From NCBI GenBank assembly GCA_945643635.1, contig CALZFC010000017.1, positions 3,528,001-3,592,000 on the forward strand: DNA of 64,000 nt. The letters are read 5' to 3'. Made by a program: the position numbers and the translations under genes. Positions 22,999 through 34,196 of the stretch are shown piece after piece. Positions within the stretch are counted from its first letter, which is position 1, and every line of letters begins with the position of its first letter. This DNA comes from Allodiplogaster sudhausi. Taxonomy: Eukaryota; Nematoda; Chromadorea; Rhabditida; Diplogasteridae. The notes beneath the pieces are model-generated. The model was not told the DNA's origin and made no database searches. It was given only the letters and a program-made list of their open reading frames with translations.

Positions 22999-25900
22999 TC
23001 ACGCGCAAATAAAAGCAGTGCGATCGGTGTTGAAGCTCTTGACGTATGGAGAGCAACAGGACGGTTGCGGATGAGAGCAAAGCTTATTTCCACCGCATGA
23101 TTCAGTCTGGCTGGCGGCGTCGCTGTAATATTTAATTTATCCAAAAAAAATTTTCCGATTAAAAAAAATGTAAATGAATCGTTTAAAAAAGTGGATGATC
23201 TGGAGCTCTAATGGTGAGGATTTAATTTACGATCAAATTTCTAGCACAGTACTTTATATGGTCGGAACCTGCACGCGCAGCTTGAAGTGCAGACGCGAGT
23301 GCGCGATCGCTTTCCGCACCAGCCACACGTTGAAGAGCAGTCGCCCGTCCACGCCGACCACTCGGACCACGTCGGAGTGCACTGGAGGTTGAGAAATTGA
23401 TGAAAACAGGAGAAAAGTATAGCGACTCATGGAGGTCAAATCTGAGAATGATGTTTCGTAGGTAGTAAGAATGTGTTGGCTTATTGAATGAACATCGACT
23501 GTCCACAAATTGATTGATTGATTGATTGAAATTGCCTGTAATAGATGACACTAACGACGCTGCTGGACGAGACGCATCCCGTAGTCGTTGCGGTGGTTGC
23601 GTTGCCGCACACAAAGCGCGAGTGATCCGGCGCGAATTCCTTCTTGTAAGGTGCGCAGCAAGACGCCTGCGGATGAAAGCAGAGCGAGTCGCTACCGCAC
23701 GGCTCGCGCTCGGATGTCACGCCACTGAAACATATTGTATACTGTCGTGTACAAATATGGAGGCATATCACGCAATAAGATTATCACATCGGCCATATCT
23801 GCACAATTTCCTGGCCCTTACGAAAGTACTCCATCCTACAGCCCCATATAAACCGAACATCTGAGCCAATAATAAAGGGTGTTCTACGAGGCTCTCTCTT
23901 GTGCTCCACATTCTTTGTGTTGCCTCTGACTCTTGTCTACTATCGACTAACTCTTTCTTCATTTTTTTTTCGAGATGACCGCCAATTTTGGATTGACGAA
24001 TTTCAGTGCCTAACCATAGTGAAAATCGTCAATCTTTTCCTTCAGCGATCATCTTTTGGTGATGCACCGTTCATCTTACTAATATTGAATTCGGCTGTAT
24101 TTTCTCAGAGTATTTTTTTCCTTTTCTTCTTTCAGTTTATTATGTCCTTGGACACACACACTCTCTCGTTCACACTTTCTCTCTCCCTATCTTTCAATCC
24201 CTCCCCCCCCCCTTCTCACCAGCACTGGCATGTCGTGGCGCATCTTCTAGATCTGGCGCGCACGCCGCACAGGCCGCACTTCTGCGAGCAGTCGCCCGAC
24301 CATGCCGTCCACGCCGCCCACGAAGGAGTGCAGGCCTAGAGAAAAATAAAAAGTTTTAAAGCTAAAATATAAAATGATGTATTTATTTCATTACAAAGAA
24401 AAATTCAGTAAAAGTAAAAAAAAATCTTTACAGTCATCAATAACATCTTACCGCGTTCGTGGTGGTAGTGGTGCTCGGAGTGGTGGTGGAAGTTGACATG
24501 GTGGAACTGCTGCTTGAGGACGTGCTTGTGCTTGAACTCGTGGTCGATGGTGTAGTGGTTGAAGTCGAAGATGAGGTGGTGGTCGAGGGGGTTGTAGTAC
24601 TCGTGGTGGAGGGGGTCGTAGTTGTACTGGTGCTTGAAGGAGTCGTAGTGGTGGTTGAAGGGGGCGTAGTGGTAGTTGAAGAGGTCGTAGTGGTCGTGGT
24701 AGTTGAAGGGGTCGTAGTGGTACTTGTACTAGATGGGGTCGTAGTGGTAGTTGAAGGGGTCGTAGTGGTAGTTGAAGGGGTTGTAGTGGTAGTGGTAGTT
24801 GAAGGGGTGGTTGTAGTCGTACTTGAGGAAGACGAGCTAGTGCTAGATGAGCTTGTTGTGCTTGAGCTCTGAAAAGGCAAGGAAAATTTAGAACGTTCTT
24901 GGCGGGAAATGCAAAGTTGTAAATAAAAGTAAAGGTAGGAAGAATCCATGTATCCAAACCGATGTCGGTAGCTCACAGGGCGTACGGGTATCCAATGCGT
25001 CTGCTACCCTGAATGCCAAAACACAGATTGAAAGCAATAGTAGTAATAAAATGTTAAGAAAAAAATATTTGAATTTTTGAATTTCCCGCCAATAACGGAC
25101 GTGCACGGGCAGCCAAGTCGCTCGGAGGCGCACGAGCGCGTTCGCTGCTGCATCAACTGGCCGATTTTGAAGCTGCATGGCGTCCACGGCGACCATTCGT
25201 TCCAGTAGTTGACGGAGCCTGGTTTATGAGAGCGTTTATTATTAACACTATTTTGACATTCTGTACAAATGCTATGTGTCGCATAGAGCATAATGGTAAC
25301 TTTCGAATCATATGTACAGACGTTGTAGGATCTTTTATTTCGACGAACAATGCAGCGTTTGTATGAAGTCAAGCACAACTGTGAAACAACTTGACATGGA
25401 TGTTTAATTAGAATGATCCAATTCTAACGTTGAAAATCCATTATGAATCTCGTTTATTATTAACACTATTTTGACATTCTGTACAAATGCTATGTGTCGC
25501 ATAGAGCATAATGGTAACTTTCGAATCATATGTACAGACGTTGTAGGATCTTTTATTTCGACGAACAATGCAGCGTTTGTATGAAGTCAAGCACAACTGT
25601 GAAACAACTTGACATGGATGTTCAATTAGAATGATCCAATTCTAACGTTGAAAATCCATTATGAATCTCGTGAATTGGTAGTGTTCTTGTTTGTTTGTGT
25701 TGTTTTCGATGCAATTAAAAGCGAACAAACCGGCCAGGCAGCACGTAGGCTGCGCGCGTGTCGGGAACGGCGTTTCAGTGCAGATGCTCGCGCCCGAGTT
25801 CGGGTCGCGCGTCGAGGTGCCGGCGCAGCACGCCGTCGCCTCCATATATACCTTGCAGTTGACAGATGGGCACGGGCCGTTCATCGTTACGGGACCGCTG

Positions 25901-28900
25901 TGTTTCAATTCAAATTTTAACATTTTCTGGGCTTCTTACTAGTAATTAAGAGAGCCCTCTGTAAGGGTCAAGGAGCGTCTGCCCCGGGGAATTTTTGTTT
26001 TCTTTTACTTTGAAAACTTTATGAGGGACACATCTAGTGTTCATAAAGAAATCAATTTTTTCAAAAAGTTTGTTTTTCTCTTAGTTATAAGTAAAAATGT
26101 TAAAAAAATGTGGAAGGCCATATCTAACGTTATACTTAATATTTCTCGAAAATCTTTTCACTGTTCGATTCCTTATTTAAAAATACACAAAAAAGTCCCA
26201 GATGACTGTTTTCGAAAAATTAAAATTTTTATGACTTTTGTGCAATATATTTTATTATGACTTTCCAAAAAGTGAATCTTCCATAAGAAAGAGCAGGAAA
26301 AACTACATATAATATATCTCTAGGAGGAAAAATCTCGGATACCCTTTTTGGGTATCTGCATTTGAATATGTGTTTCTAAGCAAATTTCGGTTTTGGCCAC
26401 AAACCACAATTTCATTCAAACTTCTTCAATTTTAAAACGAAATAGTCCATTCGATGTGATTTGTTATGCTCTTTAAAATGGTATATACTTTGTTAGCAAA
26501 AGAAATTATTCTAAAGGCCTAAAATTGACTTTTTGTATTTCTGGTGTTAAAATACTCATTCTTTGCACGATTAATGGATCTTGTAGGCTGATTTTTCATA
26601 TAATATTTATACTGCGAGAAAGAGCAGCTAAAACTGAGTCGGATGCAGCTTTAAGATTAAAATCTGAGGATACTCTTTTTGGGAATATGTATGTTCATTC
26701 AAGGATGAATGAATGACATTTGACCCACCGAACTGCCTAGCAAAATTGTTGTATTGTATTGATTCCCGCCCAAATTTAAATGACTAGGACGAGTTTTGAC
26801 ATGTTATGACACGTGTCTCTTTCTCTGCTCCCTCTCACTTCTCGCTACATTCATTGTTAGCTTTCCTCCCGCCAAGTGCGGCCGCTCATCAACGACGTTC
26901 TACTTTTTATTTATACTTGTTGACTCATTATTACTATTGAAGATGCATTGATGTAATCCTTTCCGGGCCGGATGGCCATCTGAGTCATAGCATGTTAAGT
27001 TATTAATTGCCATTCGTCATTGAATGTTAGCTGTTAATATGCTTACGATGCCTCGGCCTCTTCCCCCTTCTCTGTCTCTTTTTCCCTTTTTCTTGTCACG
27101 ACATTGCCAATTTACTCATTAATTGCTGTCCCGCAACCTCTTGCCGGCCCTCAACCGTGCACCTTTCAGGGACTAGCAAGCGAGTAAGCCTTCTCCCTCG
27201 CGTCTTCTTCTCTTTCTCTCTTCTCTTCTTCTTGGAGTTCTTCACTCTTCCATTCCTGTTTATTTGGTTCACTCGAGTGTTTCGTCATCATCTGTTTGTG
27301 ATTCTTTGGAAGTTGATTAAGACTAATAAACTTGTCTTACGCACGAGTTAGTAGTCTTGGCAAATCTTCATTAAAGGAACTAAGGTCATTGACAAGGTTG
27401 TATTCCCTTTACTTGAGAGTATGAACGGCATGCACACCTTCGTCAAAAATGTATTTGAATACTGACTGTTGAAGGAGATATTAATGAATATTTTTTAGAA
27501 AATATTTTAAAATTGTTCTTTTGAAGCATCTAGCTCGGAATTATTGGTAATCCAGAATTCTTTGAAGTTCTTTTACGATATGAACTCAAAAGTACTTCAA
27601 AATTCAGGAAATCACATTTTACAAGCATAGGTGCTGAAATAAATGTACGAAAACTAATTCGAAGCCAACTAAAAGGTCTTTTGTGTGAGAGATTGCCAAA
27701 AACGTCATAACCATTCGAAAGAGCAGAGACTGTTGCATAATATATCCACAGATGAAAGAGCAAAATATGTACATCTTTCAGAAATCTTGATATTGGGAAA
27801 CTTTCGTGTATCATCCATAGTACTTTTGATCGAAGAATGAAATGTTATATGCGAAAAAATTATATTTCGATCAAAGTACCATGGATGATACACAAAAGTA
27901 GAAAATTAACATCGAATTCATGTTTCTCGTCTCAAAAAACCATATGGTACAATTTTCAGAACATAATTTCCATTGGTATCGTTTTTCGCGAACTGCTCAA
28001 ATTAGTCGAAACCTGTCGTCGATATTTTCCCAATATCAAGATTTCTGAAAGATGTACTTATTTTGCTCTTTCATATGTTAATATATTATGCAAAAGTCTC
28101 TGCTCTTTCGAATGGTTATGACGGTTTTGGCAGTCTCTCTCACAAAAGACCTTTTAGTTGGCTTCGAATTAGTTTTCGTACATTTATTTCGGCACCTATG
28201 CTTGTAAAAATGTGATTTCCTGAATTTTGAAGTACTTTTGAGTATTATATCGTAAAAGAACTTCAAAGACTTCTGGATTACCCATAATTCCGAGCTAGAT
28301 GCTTCAAAAGAACAATTTTAAAACATTTTCTAAAAATGTTCAGGAATATCTCCTTCAACAGTGTAGTATTCAAATACCTATTCCCAAAAAGTGTATCCTT
28401 AGATTTTAATCTTAAAGCTGTATCCGACTCAGTTTTAGCTGCTTTTTCTCGCAGTATAAATATTATATGGAAAATCAGCCTATAAGATCCATTAATCGTG
28501 CAAAGAATGAGTATTTTAACACCAGAAATACAAAAAGTCAATTTTAGGCCTTTAGACTAATTTCTTTTACGAACAAAGTATATACCATTTTAAAGAGCAT
28601 AAAAAATAAGATCGAATGGACTATTTCTTTTTAAAATTGAAGAAGTTTGAATGAAATTGTGGTTTGTGGCCAAAACCGAAATTTGCTTAGAAACACATAT
28701 TCAAATGCGGAAAGGGTATCCGAGATTTTTCCTCGTAGAGATATATTATATGTACTTTTTTCCTGCTCTTTCTTATGGAAGATTCAGTTTTTGGAAAGTC
28801 ATAATAATAAAAAAAGTTATTACCTAAAAATCATTTTTCAAAAAATTAAATTGCACACAAGTCATAAAAATGTTAATTTTTCGAAAACAGTCATCTGGGA

Positions 28901-29482
28901 CTTTTTTGTGTATTTTTAAATAAGGAATCGAACATTGAAAATATTTTCGAGAAATATTAAGTATAACGTTAGATATGGCCTTCCAAAGTTTTTTAAGATT
29001 TTTACTTATAACTAAGAGAAAAAATTTTTTTCAAACTTTTTGAAAAAATAGATTTCTTTATGAACACTAGATGTGTCCCTCATAAAGTTTTCAAAGTAAA
29101 AGAAAACAAAAATTCCCCGGGGCAGGCGCCTATGTAAGCCTCCTTGAGTCTTACAGAGAGGCTCTCTTAATCGAAGGCATTCAAAATAGTGAAATGTCGA
29201 CAAGACTAACTCGCAAGGGCAGCCTTCTGCTTCGGACCAGCACTTCCTGGTCAGCGTCGTCGACGGGCCGCAGAGGCCGCAGTGCGCGGTGCAAGACGGA
29301 GACGTCCACTCGGACCAGATGCCGCCAAGGGGGCAGCACTTAAAAAAAAGTAAACGAAGGGCATCATGTAACAGCTTGGGAGTTAATCAGAATTAGATCA
29401 AAAAGCTGTCGCATATACATACCTGCGCTGCGCAGCAAGCGACATACGTGAGAGCCACGAGTATGGACGACTTCCACGCCAT
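22999..29482 (-). CDS. Copy B: secreted TSP1/Cys-module/mucin protein, 485 aa
   Basis: Ten exons with consistent phases: 29482-29423 (signal peptide ending CCAAQ), 29338-29211 (TSP1-1, IWSEWTSPSC), 25897-25731 (Cys module 1), 25218-25101 (TSP1-2, YWNEWSPW), 25008-24960 (linker with TPCELPTS), 24868-24452 (139-aa Thr/Ser/Pro mucin-like exon), 24335-24220 (TSP1-3), 23724-23559 (Cys module 2), 23381-23269 (TSP1-4), 23122-22999 (Cys module 3, FICA stop). Sum 1458 nt. Most TSP1 exons end in phase 2 and Cys-module exons begin in phase 2, so the units behave like shuffled exon pairs. The protein should be exported and heavily O-glycosylated; the TSP1 units suggest matrix or glycan contact. I do not recognise a named orthologue. 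Intron 2 carries a 3.2-kb fold-back element; intron 3 holds a 218-bp tandem duplication. Confidence 0.85.
23743..23927 (-). repeat. Solo LTR-like repeat in copy B intron 7
   Basis: Orthologous position to 12719-12926 in copy A, so the insertion predates the A/B duplication. It ends at GTGTTGCC, short of the AGCAACA end seen elsewhere, and the following 340 bp present in copy A are missing here. Confidence 0.45.
25233..25668. repeat. 218-bp tandem duplication in copy B intron 3
   Basis: CGTTTATTATTAACACTATT and the following sequence repeat with period 218 (25233-25450, 25451-25668). Copy A has a single unit at the same place, interrupted 3' by the LINE. Confidence 0.85.
25950..29166. mobile_element. 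Fold-back element with long inverted repeats, TTAA TSD
   Basis: A 3217-bp insertion in intron 2 of copy B, flanked by TTAA at 25946-25949 and 29167-29170. Copy A preserves the empty site (AGTAATTAATCG near 19375). The arms (25950-26691 joined to 27449-27840, and 28030-29166) are inverted copies over about 1.1 kb, meeting in a small hairpin near 27845 and an unpaired stretch at about 27900-28025. Ends read GAGAGCC...GGCTCTC. TTAA duplication is typical of piggyBac-type and some other cut-and-paste transposons, but no transposase is present. The small frames inside are arm artefacts. Confidence 0.88.
26692..27448. mobile_element. 757-bp nested insertion in left arm of fold-back element
   Basis: The right arm of the fold-back element runs straight through this point, whereas the left arm is interrupted by 757 bp flanked by ATGTA on both sides (26687-26691, 27449-27453). 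The inserted sequence starts TGTTCATTC, is pyrimidine-rich in its second half and contains AATAAA near its end (27325-27335). Five-base duplication and AATAAA would suit a solo LTR, but the 3' end is TCAAAA rather than CA. Confidence 0.6.
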
Positions 29483-30600
29483 GAATTAAGTTTGAGTCTG
29501 AAAATGAGAAGACATATACAACTTTAAATGTATTTTAAATAATTTCGACAAAAAGGAGCGACAACGGGCTCTTAAAATGGAAGCGAGCAGTCGTGCAGTG
29601 CCCTCTTTAAACAGGCGCAGATGGCAAAGAGGCTAGCAAAAAGGGATATAAAAAAGTCCTTGACTTTCACTCTTTTCTCCCCAGAAATGTATATGCATAC
29701 ATACATACTAGCAGTTTAGAGCACGGTATGGACATGATCAGTGCATGCTTTTGCGTCTCCATTGGAGATGAGAGACCAATGCCAGCTCTTGCCGCCCAAA
29801 AGCCTAGCATTATAGCCAAAAGGAACGCTGCCATCGTCACCTGTTCAAACGAAAACAGCAAAGAAGGGGCGCCGAGTCGAACGTCCGTTGAGGGTGCAAC
29901 GCAGAGATGTCAAAGTGCTTTGGCATCCGAATGTTTTTTTCCATTGCAAAACACACACTTTGCTGCGCTGGATTTTTTCATATGTTTTGAACTGAATGCC
30001 CACATTTTAACAAAAAACATTTATTAGGAAAAAAATAGCTCTTAGATTGTGAATGATAAATTTCACCCAAGAAAACGTTTCTAACTTTCTGCAAGAGTCT
30101 CACGATCACATGTTGTATCTTCACCGATTAATAGCTGTCTCGCAGGCATAAATGTTGTCATTCTGCCTGAAACCCATATCATTTACATTATATCATGTGC
30201 CTACATATGTATAACGCATAAGATTTTAGGAAGAATGACGACATTTGTGATTGTTGCCTTTAGTTGTATATGGTATAATTTTGTGCTTTCTTTGTCGCCT
30301 CGCCTCGATTTGGATCGCTCCAATGTTCATCACACCGCTGCACATTGTGCTTGTTTGATCAGAGAAGAAAAAAGGGACGAGCGAAAAGACCGGCCGGATG
30401 GCTTGATGTTCATATTCTTTATTTTTCCTCCCACGCTAAAGCGGCCACAGGAAGCTGCGATTTTTATGAGATGTTTCAAAATAAGAGAAAATGAAATATA
30501 TCATTAATGACAATTAATGAGAGAATAAATTATTAACGACTAAATAATCCACTATGTGTATATTGTAGTAATGCCTTGTTCATTTATGCGTTTTGCTTGT
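29483..30600. other. Upstream region of copy B
   Basis: Homologous to the region upstream of copy A to about 30490. A minus-strand frame 29831-29667 beginning MAAFLLAIML looks like a signal peptide but is broken in copy A, so coding is doubtful. Nothing else is supported. Confidence 0.45.
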
Positions 30601-30842
30601 TATTGCCTTATGATTCGGCAGCGCTCGTTGATTCGACTTTATCCTTACGTTTTCAAAGAAATGTACATACATATCAGTCATTTGTATGTATGTATGTATG
30701 TACATATATAGGTTTTTCTACAGCTAATAAATTTTTCAAATATGAGATATGTATGTACATATGTGCCGAGGGCGAAATTTTTTTCCTAGGCTCAAGAGTC
30801 GGATTGAAGTGCCACAAAAACATATCTGGCCACGCAACCCGT

Positions 30843-33800
30843 CTATCTCGTGTTGGCGGGTCGCGAGCCCCACTGGGCATTCAAAGTGCTGAAGTAGACG
30901 GCCGCCTCGTCGACCGGCGCGGGAGGCACCGTCTGCAAAAATATGAAGAGAAATGTGACAAACGATGATACATTTTCTCCTCTGTTTTATCTGCAACAAT
31001 GTATATATATACAATGTTGCTACATTGTACATATTGATGCGGATAGAGTATGGGTGGAAGAAAATGACGATGGCCCTATGCAAACAGAAAAGAAGAGCAT
31101 CGCTAACATTAGAGAGAGAGAAAGAGGTGGAGAGCGAGAGAAGCAGAGCGATAGAAAACGAAATTAAGGCAGAAATATACATAGATCGAGAAAAGCTTAC
31201 GCGGACTATCCTCCGTTTTTGCATACGCAGAATGCGATAGAGTTCATTAACAGCGTGACGTCGTAATCGTTTGTCGACACACACGACTACTGGCACTTGA
31301 AGGAAGACGAAGGCGGGCTGGCCAAGATTGTAGAACTGGGAGAGAAATTATTGTTTTTTTTCTTTTTCTTAATTCGTTATCAGCAATTCCAGATAAAAAA
31401 TATATACATATGTATGTAGGCACATACATATATTTAAAAAAAATTTGGGAAAAAACCCAAGGACCCAGAGAACTCACTGTCATTATCGCAAAGGCCGTGA
31501 CGTCACTACTCGACGGCCGCGTCGCGTCTTCCGCTTTGGTCGCGTTGAGATAGAGTTGATGAACGACAAAGCATATCGAAAGCGTCATGACAACGAAGCA
31601 GCACGAAATGACGATGACGCCACGCGAACGGCGATTCTCCGTGTTCTTCAGAAAGAATGTTTTCCAACTACTACATACATACAGTACCGCCCAACATTTC
31701 TGGTACATATATTAATTATATTAATTATATTAATATAAATAATTTCAATTGATTTTTCAGCGCTCATGGCGCATTTCAACGTACTTTTCTGTACAAACTA
31801 GACTAATTCGATGCAGATAAATACGTTGGAAACATTAATTTCTTAAAAAAAGTAGAAACTGACGAGAAAATTTATGTTTTAGTCCGAAATTATTTGAAAT
31901 ATGAAGCGCAATTGCGCTTCACTCGGTGCGCAATTGCGCTGCATCTTCAAATGGGTTTCGGACTAAAACATGAATTTTCTCGTCAGTGTCTACTTTTTTT
32001 GAGAAACTAATGTTTCCAACGTATTTATCTGCATCGAATTAGTCCAGTTTGTACAGAAAACTACGTTGAAATGCGCCATGAGCGCTGAAAAATCAATTGA
32101 AATTATTTATATTAATATAATTAATATAATTAATATATGTACCAGAAATGTTGGGCGGTACTGTACATATGTACATGTATGTACATATGTACATATGTAT
32201 AATGATCAATAAAGGCTTTTCAGCTGAATCAAAATATAAACACAAGAACAACATAAAAACGACAACAAAAACAAGAATAACAACAACAAGAAAAAAATAG
32301 CAACAGAAACCAGCCTGATATTTGTCGCTGAGCGAATGCTCGAATGTGTAGTGCGTGCGGTTGAGGAAGCACACCAGCGTGCATGTCTTAGAGCATTATC
32401 AAATTGTTAACTTCATCTTATAGTCTCACATTAGATTGTTCATCAAATCTGGATGATTAGGAAAAGAATGGAATAGTTGCTAGAGGAAATAAAGGAACAA
32501 TGTAACGCAACCATGATTGAGATGACCGCGAACACGATAAAGTGGTACGAAAGGGCTCGTCTCGAGGCGATGCCTGCGCAAGCAAAACGTCAAAAAGTTC
32601 AATCCGGGAAGGAATCATAGCTTAATTGTAGAGTGGACAAGACCGATGATGTTATGTGCTAAATGGGTGAGAGTGTGTGAGAAAAAATAGAATGTGAGAA
32701 AGAATGTGCGTATTTGAAAGTGAAAGAGAGCGTGAGAGATTATGAAATGCTGAGCAACAGAGTGCAAGAGAGAAGAGAGTGAGAGAAAGAGTGAAAGACC
32801 GAGAGAGAGAGGGGGAGGAATTAGAGCAAGCTACCAGTGATGGCAAAAGCCTCTTGAAGGGCGCCAGCTCCCCATGCGACGGCAGCGAGAGCCACGCCGA
32901 AATATGGCAGGCGGGCTCGTTCGTAGCGGCCGAGAAAAAGATTCGCCGCCAGCCGCTCAACATCCAGAAGAAGGATGCTGAACACATTTCGTGAGATGCA
33001 AATGGAAATTAATGTAAGGTGGCCGCGGGCCGCATTGTCTTGAGATGTCAAGACAATTGTCCGAGGCGCAGTTGTCTTGAGCTAGACAAAACTCCTCAAG
33101 AAAATTACAGTCTAAAGGATCCAAGAAAATTGTCGTCAAATTAACGACAAATTGTTGAAATTGTCTAGACAATCTACTCTGTCTGTGGAAATGTAAATGT
33201 TTGATATACTATACGATGTATGTTAATAACATTTGCTTAAAATAACACATAATTAAAAACAATACATTTTCGTATACATATCATTATTAGATAAATATTT
33301 CCGATCTCAAACTCACTCGCCTGTTTGCGCCCGCGTTAAAGGTGACCTGATTGACGTCATCGCACAACGCGACAATACGAACCCCCGCTGCCTCTGTTGA
33401 GAATAAAAAGGAGAAAAGGAAACAATGAACGGAATAATTCGGCATCTCGCTAAGTGACATACATATATTCTTGACATATCTTTCGCCGCATAGAGGCGGC
33501 CGAACCCTGACTGATTGCACGGTGTTTTCCGCGCTCTTCCACTAGGACAAATCGCACCCACCTCCAGCGCCCGCCAGCTGCACGGCCAAGACTGCGATGC
33601 GAACAATGGCGTGCACGATCAGTGCAGAAGCCTCGCTACAGTAGATGGCGACAAAGTTGACGTGAAAGGCACGCGAGCGGTGGAGAAGGCGGATAAACCA
33701 GAAGGACCAGCCGATGGATATCTACATATATTAATAGATGAGTAAAAAAAAAAGAATTTTTTAAAACATAAATGCGGATTTGTAACGTTAAAGAAGTCAC

Positions 33801-34196
33801 TTCAAAATGTAAATAGATTTATTAGAAGAAGAAAAACTTTGCAAACAAACCAGTAACGAAGAGACCTCTAAGAGCACTAAGAATACACCGCATGCGCTTT
33901 CGATATCGATTCCTTAAAAAAAACCTTTAAAGGAGGGCGTTCACCTAAAAATTATGTGATATTTCAAATTTCCGCTGCCCTTCGCACTCTCATTCGCGCG
34001 TGCTGTTTTCACGCAGCGGGTTTCTGCGACCTGCGAAATAGCACGCGAGAATGATCTTCAAAATAAATTTTTTGTACATACATACATACTTACCGTACAC
34101 ACCGTCAAAGGAGCTCATAAATGGACGTTCAAATAGGCGAGAATCCATTCGCGCTGTCGTATCCATCCTTATTTTTGCTTTATATTTATCTTGCAT
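30843..34196 (-). CDS. Receptor R1: Sra-superfamily-like serpentine receptor
   Basis: Exons on the minus strand: 34196 to about 34091 (MQDKYKAKIRMDT start), 33721-33562 (TM, FHVNFVAIYC), about 33400-33320 (EAAGVRIVAL), about 32980-32840 (LLLDVERLAANLF..RYER, TM3-TM4), about 32575-32510 (FHFIVF-like TM5 fragment), 32390-32315 (SLSDKYQ loop), about 31655-31485 (TM6, VIVISCCFVV), about 31340-31205 (TM7, FVFLQVPVVVC then LRRH), and 30940-30843 (YFSTLNAQWG, stop). The ER/RYE motif after TM3 and SLSDKYQ before TM6 are typical of nematode Sra/Srab/Sre chemoreceptors, which sit in sensory cilia. Paralogue of R2. A palindromic MITE lies in the intron at 31.7-32.2 kb. No frame-breaking lesion was seen; exon ends are approximate and the N-terminal TM is weakly supported. 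Confidence 0.6.
31682..32163. mobile_element. Near-perfect palindromic MITE, TA target
   Basis: A 482-bp element starting CAGTACCGCCCAAC and ending GTTGGGCGGTACTG, flanked by TA on each side. The two arms pair over almost their entire length, meeting at about 31920 (GCGCAATTGCGC motifs). The equivalent intron of R2 lacks it. TA duplication suits a Tc1/mariner-type donor. Confidence 0.85.

Noticed and set aside
32700..32820. Plus-strand Arg/Glu-rich frame
   Set aside because: A purine-rich intron of R1 (GAGAGAGA) with an equivalent in R2 at 39.9-40.2 kb that is not open.
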